From an uncultured Bacteroidota bacterium (GTDB lineage: Bacteria; Bacteroidota; Bacteroidia; Flavobacteriales; Flavobacteriaceae): 64,000 nucleotides of DNA. The DNA lies in assembly GCA_902582405.1 (NCBI GenBank), contig CACHSA010000002.1:62001-126000 (forward strand). Reading direction: 5' to 3'. Made by a program: the position numbers and the translations under genes. Positions 54,704 through 62,725 of the stretch are shown piece by piece. Position 1 is the stretch's first letter, and every line of letters begins with the position of its first letter. The notes under the pieces were generated by a model. It was not told the DNA's origin, did not search any database, and was given only the letters and a program-made list of their open reading frames with translations.

Positions 54704-56518
54704 CTAGAATTCCGTATATTTTAACTCTAAAGTTAATTTTTTATCAATTAGACTCTCGGGAGGATTTTCATTTAAAATAACTGTGCCTAACGGATTATAT
54801 ATAGCCCCTTCAGGTATTGCAATTTCGTCAGTTTCGTTTTTTAAAATTGCTGTTCTAGATCTAATAAATGCTACATCTGAGGTAACAACTAGAGAAAGAG
54901 GTATGTTCTCTGAATACACTCCATCGCTTAAGTTAATTAATTCAGATACGTGCTCTGTAATATTGATTTTATATCTAAATGGCTTGCCATCCTTATACTC
55001 CAATTTCCCTCCATGAAGAATTTTATTTAAAGTCGGGTCCGTTTCGCTGCTTGTTGGGTCAGAGAAATAGTCTGAAACAGGAAGGTTGTCTGACGTTTTA
55101 TACACATACAGCCTTTCTGCAATTAAACTTTGAATGTTCCAATTTTGGACAAACAAAGGATCGACATAAAAAATTAGGTTAGCCTCATTTATTAAAATAT
55201 TGTTTTTTGTTCTCAAATCGTCAATAACCTCAGAGCTTCCTTCTTTATCAAAAAGATTTAAAATTGATCTAGTACCTAAACCTCCCTTAAGGTAAATTTT
55301 ACCTGACGAAAGGGTATTTTCTGGCATGTCATAATTTTTAAAATGATTGATTTTTACACCTCCAATCGGCAACTCCAAAACTCTTTCACCCTCTTCAATA
55401 GTGTCGTCTGTCAAAATATTTTGAGTGCCATTATCATCAACCAAATCAAAATTATATTTTACCTTAATTGATGCTCCGGTCATATTCAATAGCATATAAA
55501 TATCCTCATTCGAGTTGGATATTCTAAAATTTATAGACTTTATGTGATTGTGAAAATTATTAGCATTTTCTAGAGCCTCCGTACTTTCCATGTCTAGTAT
55601 TTTTTCTTGAAAAAATGATTTGTCAAGAGGTATCCTAATCCTTGGTGTTAGTCTTGTTTCAACAACCTCAGTCTCGTCGATACTTTCTGTTTCGGGATCA
55701 TCTTCTTTGTAATTGTATCTTATTTCATTAAAGTCTAACTCATAAGGATAATCTGCTAAAACTCTACCTAAAAAACCTTCTTCATAATAATCTCTTTGTG
55801 AGTAATATTTTTTTATACTTTCAAAATTATTATCTGGGTCTAGATCATTAAAGAAATATGTTAATTCAGTTACCTTAAAGTTGAATTGAGTATTTTTATT
55901 TCCGTAAATAGAATCAACACTGTACACTTTATTTTCACTATCATATGAACTGTTATCAACATCTGTTAAATCAGAAATTCCGTCACCATCAGAATCTGAA
56001 TTGAGAGGATTTGTTCCGTTACGCTGCTCCTCAATATCAGTTACACCGTCACCATCTGTATCGCTATTAGGGTCATTTGGATCAATATCAAAGGCATCTA
56101 TCACCCCATCATTATCTGAATCCCTTTGATCAACTATAAAGGGTATTTCAAGATAAACATCCTTAACTCTTTCATTTTCTTCAATAACCTTTGTGTTGTT
56201 AGGGTCCCCCTCTAATTCACGATTTTGAGAAAAATTTCCAAAAATACTATTGGGTGGAATATTAATTTGTGTAGTGAAATTTGCCGAACTCCTCCCAAAA
56301 AAAGGGAGTGAAAGCTCACCTAAATGCATGAAAACCTGTCTATCAGACTGTATATCAGCAATTGAATCAGTTTTAGTGTAGACTGGAAAGTATTCCGTTT
56401 TAGTTTCAAAATCAGATGTAGTTACAAGATCTACACCAATAGTGTTGAATTCCTCGTTGCAGGAATAATTAAAAAATATAATAAAAAGAGTTAGTAAAAG
56501 AAAATTGATAAGTTTCAT
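54704..56518 (-). CDS. DUF4270 lipoprotein with inserted thrombospondin-type-3-like repeats
   Basis: 604 residues from the ATG at 56518 (the track adds one TTG codon). Lipoprotein signal LFIIFFNYSCNEEFNTIG, then the DUF4270 start (VDLVTTSDFETKTEYFPVYTKTDSI, HLGELSLPFFG). Residues about 131-190 carry Asp-rich Ca2+ loops DQRDSDNDGVIDAFD, DPNSDTDGDGVTDIEEQRNG and NSDSDGDGISDLTDVD, which look like TSP type 3 repeats. The beta-rich remainder ends in LTLELKYTEF. Surface or T9SS-linked role suspected; function unknown. It lies 10 bases after the GT5-like gene on the same strand. Confidence 0.85.
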   Translation of the reverse strand: MKLINFLLLTLFIIFFNYSCNEEFNTIGVDLVTTSDFETKTEYFPVYTKTDSIADIQSDRQVFMHLGELSLPFFGRSSANFTTQINIPPNSIFGNFSQNRELEGDPNNTKVIEENERVKDVYLEIPFIVDQRDSDNDGVIDAFDIDPNDPNSDTDGDGVTDIEEQRNGTNPLNSDSDGDGISDLTDVDNSSYDSENKVYSVDSIYGNKNTQFNFKVTELTYFFNDLDPDNNFESIKKYYSQRDYYEEGFLGRVLADYPYELDFNEIRYNYKEDDPETESIDETEVVETRLTPRIRIPLDKSFFQEKILDMESTEALENANNFHNHIKSINFRISNSNEDIYMLLNMTGASIKVKYNFDLVDDNGTQNILTDDTIEEGERVLELPIGGVKINHFKNYDMPENTLSSGKIYLKGGLGTRSILNLFDKEGSSEVIDDLRTKNNILINEANLIFYVDPLFVQNWNIQSLIAERLYVYKTSDNLPVSDYFSDPTSSETDPTLNKILHGGKLEYKDGKPFRYKINITEHVSELINLSDGVYSENIPLSLVVTSDVAFIRSRTAILKNETDEIAIPEGAIYNPLGTVILNENPPESLIDKKLTLELKYTEF

Positions 56519-56528
56519 CAACTAATAA

Positions 56529-57329
56529 TTACAAAAAGTATTTTTTGAAGAAGTTCGAATGTCCATTTTCTTTTTTTGCGTTATCAAAGTCTAAAATAGG
56601 TTTATCAAATTGCTTTAATTTATCTAACAAACTTGTACTCAAGTTATCTGTATAAGTTATTGCTCCATCTGAGTGATCTAAAGCAAGTGATATTAAAGAA
56701 TCATAATCGGGTTTATTGATTGAATCTAAATTTAAATTTATCTCATCAAATTTAATTTTGTCTTTAAGTTTTTTATTTAAAATTCCTCCCATATCATTTT
56801 CATATATTGATGTTACAATCTTACTTTTACTGAATATTTGGTCATTTTTAAAATAAGTTTTCATGTATAGGGGAAACAATGAGGTAAACCATCCATGACA
56901 ATTAATTATATCTGGAGACCAGTTTAATTTTTTAATAGTTTCTAAAACACCTTTAGTGAAAAAAATCATTCTCTCATCATTATCTTTAAAACTATTTCCT
57001 TTCATATCCACTAGCATTTGCTTTCGCTTAAAGTATTCTTCATTATCTATGAAATAAACCTGCATTCTTTCCTTAGGTATAGAAGCAACTTTGATTATGA
57101 GAGGCATGTCTATATCATTGATTACCAAATTCATGCCAGAAAGTCTTATTACCTCATGCAGTTGATGACGGCGCTCATTAATTATACCATACTTAGGCAT
57201 AAAAATTCTGGTTTGTCCACCCATATCATTAATTTCCTTTGGAACTTTAAATGAGCTTTTGGAAAGTATAGTTTCAGGTAAGTAAGGAACTACCTCTGAA
57301 GAAATAATGAGTGTTCTAGTGTTACGCAT
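56529..57329 (-). CDS. Short glycogen/starch synthase-like protein (GT5 N-terminal domain only)
   Basis: 266 residues from the ATG at 57329 (MRNTRTLIISSEVVPYLPET); the track's earlier start adds an unconserved hydrophobic leader that would cover the promoter. GT5 N-domain marks are ISSEVVPYLPE, NDMGGQTRIFMPKYG, PDIINCHGWFTSLFPLYMK and LDHSDGAITYTDNLS. The K-x-GG-L motif that binds ADP-glucose is missing and there is no C-terminal Rossmann domain. It is therefore probably not an active glycogen synthase. The order with DUF4270 and divergent panC is one I recall as common in Flavobacteriia. Confidence 0.8.
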   Translation of the reverse strand: MRNTRTLIISSEVVPYLPETILSKSSFKVPKEINDMGGQTRIFMPKYGIINERRHQLHEVIRLSGMNLVINDIDMPLIIKVASIPKERMQVYFIDNEEYFKRKQMLVDMKGNSFKDNDERMIFFTKGVLETIKKLNWSPDIINCHGWFTSLFPLYMKTYFKNDQIFSKSKIVTSIYENDMGGILNKKLKDKIKFDEINLNLDSINKPDYDSLISLALDHSDGAITYTDNLSTSLLDKLKQFDKPILDFDNAKKENGHSNFFKKYFL

Positions 57330-57356
57330 AAATTTTTTGCAATTAGAAAAGTTTAG

Positions 57357-57364
57357 CAAAATTA
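57357..57364 (-). promoter_or_regulatory. -7 promoter element for the GT5-like/DUF4270 unit
   Basis: The minus strand reads TAATTTTG, 28 bases before the ATG at 57329. It lies within the longer reading frame of the track, supporting the later start. A -33 TTG is not obvious. Confidence 0.42.
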
Positions 57365-57421
57365 CAAAAAATCTTTTCTTGAACTTAAAAAAGACTAAAT
57401 TTAGAATTATAAACACTTATA

Positions 57422-58264
57422 TTGAGAAGTTTTAATCATTCCACTGAAATACTTAAGCTTTTAAAAAGGCGGAAATATAAAAGTCTTGGCCTGGTACCCA
57501 CAATGGGGTCACTACACAACGGGCACATTAAACTTATTGAAGCATGTTCAATGTATTGTGATGAAAATATTGTTTCAATTTTCGTAAACCCAACTCAATT
57601 TAATAACAAAAAAGATTTGGAAAACTATCCTCAATCTATCAAAAATGACATTGATATTATAAATAAAATTAGTCCAAACATTATAGTTTACACTCCCAAA
57701 GCGTCAGATCTATATGATTCACCAGCAAAAGCAGAAGTTTTCGATTTAGATGGAATTGATGAGTTAATCGAAGGAAAATACAGAAAGGGCCATTTCCAAG
57801 GTGTTGCAACTATTGTTAAAAAGCTTTTTGAAAGGTTTTCTCCAGATTATGCATTTTTTGGAGAAAAAGACTATCAACAAATTTTAGTTGTAAAGAAACT
57901 AATAATAAATTATAATTTGAAAATTAAAATCAAAAGTATCTCTACTGTGAGGGAAAAAAATGGGTTAGCAATGAGCTCAAGAAATATATTATTAGACAAG
58001 GAAACAAGAGATGATGCGAAAATAATTTATGAATCTCTCTGTACAGCAAAGAAAATGATAAAATCAAAAAAATTGGAAGAAATAAACTACTTTATTAGCA
58101 ATTTCTATGTTAATAAGAAAAAATTTAAACTTGAATACTTCTATATCGCTGAAAATCATTCTTTAAAAGTGGTGACATCTTTAAATTCTAATTTGAAATT
58201 AAGGGCTTTTATTAGTGTAAAAGTTAAGGGAATAAGGCTTATTGATAATATTGCTCTCTTTTAA
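57422..58264 (+). CDS. panC: Pantothenate synthetase
   Basis: 280 residues, normal length. ATP motif TMGSLHNGHIKLI, IVSIFVNPTQFN, EGKYRKGHFQGVATIVKKLF, FFGEKDYQQILVV and LAMSSRN are all conserved. It condenses pantoate with beta-alanine. TTG start, confirmed by length and the N-terminus. It overlaps the flippase-like gene by one base. The panD gene that often follows panC in this group is not present. Confidence 0.96.
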   Translation: MRSFNHSTEILKLLKRRKYKSLGLVPTMGSLHNGHIKLIEACSMYCDENIVSIFVNPTQFNNKKDLENYPQSIKNDIDIINKISPNIIVYTPKASDLYDSPAKAEVFDLDGIDELIEGKYRKGHFQGVATIVKKLFERFSPDYAFFGEKDYQQILVVKKLIINYNLKIKIKSISTVREKNGLAMSSRNILLDKETRDDAKIIYESLCTAKKMIKSKKLEEINYFISNFYVNKKKFKLEYFYIAENHSLKVVTSLNSNLKLRAFISVKVKGIRLIDNIALF

Positions 58265-59229
58265 TGTCAAATTCATTTAAAAGAATATTTTATAAAACAG
58301 CACCTCCATTAGCAGGTCTTTTCTTTATATATCTTTCCTTTTACTACACAAGCCAAGCTGAGAGAAATGAAATATATAGATCCCTAAAAGAGGCAAAGGT
58401 TGAATATATATTTTTATCTATTCTTCTTGGGATTATAAGCTTCCTTTCTCGTGCATACAGATGGAATTATATGCTTAACTCGATGGGGTATTACCCAAAA
58501 TTAATCAATAATGTTTTAGCTGTTTTTGTGACTTATTTGGCAAATTTAGGGATACCACGGTCGGGAGAAATATTGAGGGCTTCGGTTATGCAATCATATG
58601 AGTCAATACCATTTAACAAAGGATTTGGAACGGTAATTGCAGAGAGATTAGTTGATTTAATCATATTATTTTCTCTAATTTTTTTATGTTTATTTTTAGA
58701 AACAGACGCTTTTTTACCATTTGTAAAACAGAAGATAAATTTGTACACAAAAAAATATCATCTTCTCTTATTAGTACTCATTTTTTCACTACTAGTTTTT
58801 ATCATTGCCAAAGTTTTCAAAGACAGAATGATTAAAAAAATTTCAAGTTTGCTTAATGAAATTAGTGTGGGGTTTATTACAATTTTGAAAATGAAAAATA
58901 AAATTTATTATGTAGCACATACCATACTGATTTGGACTACATACATTTTAGTTTTTTATATAATGAAGTTTAGTTTAAACGGAACTGAGATACTAGAATT
59001 TAAAGCACTTTTAGTATCTTTTGTCTTTGGAGCCATTTCAATAACAACTACAAACGGAGGTGTTGGTGTATACCCACTTTCAATATCAGTGGCTTTAGGT
59101 TTTTATGGTATACCACTCGAAACAAGTTTAGCATTCGGTTGGTTAACGTGGTCTGTTCAAACCATTGTGATCTTATTTTTTGGGGTTTTGTCTTTTTTCC
59201 TTCTTCCAATTGTTAATAATAAAGGTTAG
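58264..59229 (+). CDS. Flippase-like / lysylphosphatidylglycerol synthetase TM-domain protein (UPF0104)
   Basis: 321 residues with 7-8 membrane segments. Conserved pieces are ISFLSRAYRWNYMLNSMGY, GIPRSGEILRASVMQSYESIPFNKGFGTVIAERLVDLI and GAISITTTNGGVGVYPLSISVALG. The family is a stand-alone form of the MprF membrane domain, with proposed lipid-flipping roles. It overlaps panC by one base and precedes radA by 43 bases. Confidence 0.88.
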   Translation: MSNSFKRIFYKTAPPLAGLFFIYLSFYYTSQAERNEIYRSLKEAKVEYIFLSILLGIISFLSRAYRWNYMLNSMGYYPKLINNVLAVFVTYLANLGIPRSGEILRASVMQSYESIPFNKGFGTVIAERLVDLIILFSLIFLCLFLETDAFLPFVKQKINLYTKKYHLLLLVLIFSLLVFIIAKVFKDRMIKKISSLLNEISVGFITILKMKNKIYYVAHTILIWTTYILVFYIMKFSLNGTEILEFKALLVSFVFGAISITTTNGGVGVYPLSISVALGFYGIPLETSLAFGWLTWSVQTIVILFFGVLSFFLLPIVNNKG

Positions 59230-59272
59230 AAATCTTTATCTTAATAGTGCTCTTGATTAATTTTATTATGAA

Positions 59273-60634
59273 ATGAATAAAGAAAAAATAGTTTTTTTTT
59301 GCAATAATTGCGGTAATGAACACGCGAAGTGGCACGGTCAATGTAAATATTGTAAAGAGTGGAACTCTCTAAAAGAAGTAAGAAAAAGTTCTATAAAAAT
59401 CAAATCTCAAATTGAAATCGCAGACTATTTTAAAAAAGAAAGTATTCCTCTTCGAATAAATGAAATAAATAGTGAAAATTTAATGAGGCTAAGGGTAAAT
59501 GACAGCGAATGGAATAGGGTTCTTGGAGGAGGTCTAGTGCCTGGATCAATTTGCTTAATTAGCGGGGAGCCTGGAATAGGAAAATCCACTTTATTATTAC
59601 AAATTTCAATAAAGTTTGATAAAAGAATACTATATGTATCTGGAGAAGAAAGTCAACAGCAGATAAAAGTTCGTTCTGATAGAATTGGAGAAGAATTAGG
59701 TGAGGTTTTTATTTTGAGTGAGACTGAAATAGAGAGTGTTTTTAAACATATCAAGAAGATTAATCCTGAAATAGTGATTATAGACTCAATTCAGACTTTA
59801 CATTCTAAAAGAGTGGAAGGTTCTCCCGGAAGTGTAATTCAAATAAGAGATTGTTCAAATGAACTTATTAAGTATGCAAAGAGTACTGGTTCAGCTGTCA
59901 TATTAATAGGTCATTTAACTAAAGACGGTAACATAGCTGGTCCAAAGGTTTTAGAACATATGGTTGATGTAGTTATAAGTTTTGAAGGAGATAATAATCA
60001 TGCGTACAGAATATTAAGAGCTAAAAAAAATCGTTTTGGTTCAACAAGTGAAATAGGTATTTATGAAATGTCATCTTCGGGCCTGAAAGAAGTTAAGAAC
60101 CCAAATGAAATTTTCTTGACATTAAATAACAGCAAAATGAGTGGACATGCAATTGGAGTATCAATGGAGGGTATGAGACCCTTAAATCTAGAGGTGCAAG
60201 CACTTGTGGGTAAAGCTGTTTACGGGACACCTCAAAGAAGCAGTAATGGATTTAACTCTAAAAGATTAAATATGCTCCTAGCAGTGTTGGAAAAAAGAGC
60301 TGGAATTCAATTATCTAACAAAGATGTTTTCTTAAACATAACGGGAGGAATTAAAAGCGAAGACCCATCTCTTGACCTAGCAGTAGTTTCAGCCATTTTA
60401 TCAAGTTATCACGACACCCCCATTAATGAAAAGATCTGTTTTGCTTCCGAAATTGGTCTATCGGGGGAACTCAGGCCTGTAATTAAGCTAGAAAAAAGAA
60501 TTAGTGAGGCAGAAAAACTTGGTTATGAAGTATTTGTAACATCAAATTTTAAAAAAGAAAATATTAAAAAAAATAGGATCGAGATTTTAGAAATTAATAA
60601 AATTGGTGGTCTTATGGCTAAATTATTTAAATAA
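59273..60634 (+). CDS. radA: DNA repair protein RadA
   Basis: 453 residues. Zinc finger FFCNNCGNEHAKWHGQCKYCKEWN, Walker A GEPGIGKSTLL, Walker B VIIDSIQT, RadA signature KKNRFGST, and the C-terminal Lon-protease-like domain (about 280-453) with GGIKSEDPSLDLAV and GLSGELRPV. RadA is a branch-migration helicase in recombination. The ATG at 59273 is chosen; an ATG at 59268 leads straight into a stop. Confidence 0.97.
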   Translation: MNKEKIVFFCNNCGNEHAKWHGQCKYCKEWNSLKEVRKSSIKIKSQIEIADYFKKESIPLRINEINSENLMRLRVNDSEWNRVLGGGLVPGSICLISGEPGIGKSTLLLQISIKFDKRILYVSGEESQQQIKVRSDRIGEELGEVFILSETEIESVFKHIKKINPEIVIIDSIQTLHSKRVEGSPGSVIQIRDCSNELIKYAKSTGSAVILIGHLTKDGNIAGPKVLEHMVDVVISFEGDNNHAYRILRAKKNRFGSTSEIGIYEMSSSGLKEVKNPNEIFLTLNNSKMSGHAIGVSMEGMRPLNLEVQALVGKAVYGTPQRSSNGFNSKRLNMLLAVLEKRAGIQLSNKDVFLNITGGIKSEDPSLDLAVVSAILSSYHDTPINEKICFASEIGLSGELRPVIKLEKRISEAEKLGYEVFVTSNFKKENIKKNRIEILEINKIGGLMAKLFK

Positions 60635-60663
60635 TTTAAGTTAAATTAAAGTAAAAAATTTGA

Positions 60664-62004
60664 ATGCAAAAAATTGTAAAATCTTTTTTAGATGAAGTAG
60701 GGAAAAGGAACCAAAATGAACCGGAATTTATGCAGGCTGTAACTGAGGTTGCCGAGACAGTAATCCCTTACATTTGTAAAAATGAAATTTACTATGGTCA
60801 AAATATACTCCTTAGAATGGTTGAACCTGAAAGAGTAGTTTCATTTAGAGTAGCATGGATCGATGACCAGGAAGAAATTAGAGTTAACAGAGGGTACAGG
60901 ATTGAAATGAATTCAGCGATAGGCCCTTACAAAGGTGGACTAAGATTTCATCCAAATGTAAACTTAAGTGTGCTTAAATTTTTAGCATTCGAACAAATAT
61001 TCAAAAATAGTTTAACTACCCTTCCAATGGGAGGCGGTAAAGGTGGATCAGATTTCAATCCAAAAGGTAAAACTGATACAGAAGTAATGAGATTCTGTCA
61101 GAGTTTTATGACAGAATTATTTCGTCACATTGGCCCCAACCGTGATATACCAGCAGGAGATATTGGTGTTGGCAGTAGAGAAATAGGTTACCTTTTTGGA
61201 CAATACAAAAGATTAAAGAATGAATTCACCGGTGTTTTGACAGGAAAGGGGGTTAGTTGGGGAGGTTCACTTATCAGACCTGAGGCAACCGGTTATGGTG
61301 TGGTATATTTTGTAGAAAAAATGTTGGAACAAAAAAATTTAGACTTCAAGAATAAGAAAGTATCCATTTCTGGTTCTGGAAATGTTGCTCAATATGCCGC
61401 TGAAAAGGTTATATCGCTTGGTGGTAAAGTTATTACGATGTCTGATTCCTCTGGCTTTATTTATGATAAAGATGGTATAGATATTGAAAAACTTAAGTAC
61501 ATAATGAAAATTAAAAATATCAATAGAGAAAGAATCAATAAGTATGCTGAGAAATATTCCTCAGCCTCTTACTATCAAAATAAAACTCCTTGGGGAATAG
61601 AATGCGAAATAGCTATACCTTGCGCTACTCAAAATGAGTTAAATTTATCAGACGCAAAAAGTCTTATCAAAAAAGGATGTATCTGTGTTGGTGAAGGAGC
61701 AAATATGCCTACCACACCAGATGCAATTAGTTTATTTATTGCAAAAAAAATATTATTTGCACCAGGCAAGGCCTCAAATGCAGGTGGTGTAGCAGTTTCC
61801 GGTTTGGAAATGGCTCAAAATTCTTTACGATATAATTGGAGTAGAGACCAAGTAGACTCTAAGTTGAAAGAAATAATGAATGAAATTCATAAGTCCTGTT
61901 TAAAGTATGGCTCAGAGAAAAATTATACCAATTATGTTAAAGGCGCTAACATTGCAGGTTTTGTAAAAGTGGCTGATGCTATGATTGCCCAGGGGGTCGT
62001 CTAA
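60664..62004 (+). CDS. gdhA: NADP-type glutamate dehydrogenase
   Basis: 446 residues, hexameric GdhA length. GLRFHPNVNLSVLKFLAFEQ, the catalytic Lys motif LPMGGGKGGSDFNPKGK, DIPAGDIGVGSREIGYLFG, SGSGNVAQYAAEKV (cofactor fold) and CVGEGANMPTTPDA are intact. It interconverts 2-oxoglutarate plus ammonia and glutamate. It stands 29 bases after radA and recO follows after one base. Confidence 0.96.
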   Translation: MQKIVKSFLDEVGKRNQNEPEFMQAVTEVAETVIPYICKNEIYYGQNILLRMVEPERVVSFRVAWIDDQEEIRVNRGYRIEMNSAIGPYKGGLRFHPNVNLSVLKFLAFEQIFKNSLTTLPMGGGKGGSDFNPKGKTDTEVMRFCQSFMTELFRHIGPNRDIPAGDIGVGSREIGYLFGQYKRLKNEFTGVLTGKGVSWGGSLIRPEATGYGVVYFVEKMLEQKNLDFKNKKVSISGSGNVAQYAAEKVISLGGKVITMSDSSGFIYDKDGIDIEKLKYIMKIKNINRERINKYAEKYSSASYYQNKTPWGIECEIAIPCATQNELNLSDAKSLIKKGCICVGEGANMPTTPDAISLFIAKKILFAPGKASNAGGVAVSGLEMAQNSLRYNWSRDQVDSKLKEIMNEIHKSCLKYGSEKNYTNYVKGANIAGFVKVADAMIAQGVV

Positions 62005-62005
62005 A

Positions 62006-62725
62006 ATGATAATTTCAACAAAAGCAATTGTCCTTCGTAAAATAAAGTATAATGACTCTAGTCTTATAATAGATGTTTTTACAAATATTGAGGGGAGAAA
62101 GTCTTTTTTCTTAAAAGGAATATTAGCAGGAAAAAGAACAAAATTTAAGAATTCATATTTTCAACCTTTGTCACAGATTTTAATAAAATACAACAAGAGA
62201 GAAAGGAAAAAGATCAATTTTCTAATAGATTGTAGGCTTAACGTTCAATGCCAAAATTTATATATGGATTACTACAAGAGTTCAATTATTCTTTTCTTAA
62301 ACGAGATTCTTAATATGTGTTTAATAGAAGAATCTAGTAATAAAAACTTATACCATTTTCTTGAAAGTTCACTTAAGTGGTTGAATGAAAATGATAAAAT
62401 ATCCAATTTCCATATCATATTTATTTTGAAACTTTTAGAATATTTAGGTATAAGTCCAAACTTAGAGAAATTTAATTCTAAGTTTCTTTCATTTGAAAAT
62501 GGTTCTTTTGAAGATACAAAACCAGAGGGTTTATATGCAGAGGGTGAATCGATAAAACAAATAATCCGTTTATTAGGCATGAAATTTGATGATTGTTATT
62601 TGCTAACAATTAGTCAATTACAAAAACGTGAAATCCTTAAAATACTATTGGAGTATATTGAATATCATGTTCATGGTTTCAAGAAGCCCAATTCACTTGA
62701 TATATTACATCAAGTCTTTGAATAG
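62006..62725 (+). CDS. recO: DNA repair protein RecO
   Basis: 239 residues from the ATG at 62006 (MIISTKAIVLRKIKYNDSSLIIDVFTN); the track start at 61985 lies inside gdhA. N-terminal OB fold, helical C-domain. The zinc Cys residues of some RecO proteins are not evident here. RecO loads RecA on SSB-coated DNA with RecR. It starts one base after the gdhA stop and overlaps the start of the TonB receptor by 8 bases. Confidence 0.88.
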   Translation: MIISTKAIVLRKIKYNDSSLIIDVFTNIEGRKSFFLKGILAGKRTKFKNSYFQPLSQILIKYNKRERKKINFLIDCRLNVQCQNLYMDYYKSSIILFLNEILNMCLIEESSNKNLYHFLESSLKWLNENDKISNFHIIFILKLLEYLGISPNLEKFNSKFLSFENGSFEDTKPEGLYAEGESIKQIIRLLGMKFDDCYLLTISQLQKREILKILLEYIEYHVHGFKKPNSLDILHQVFE

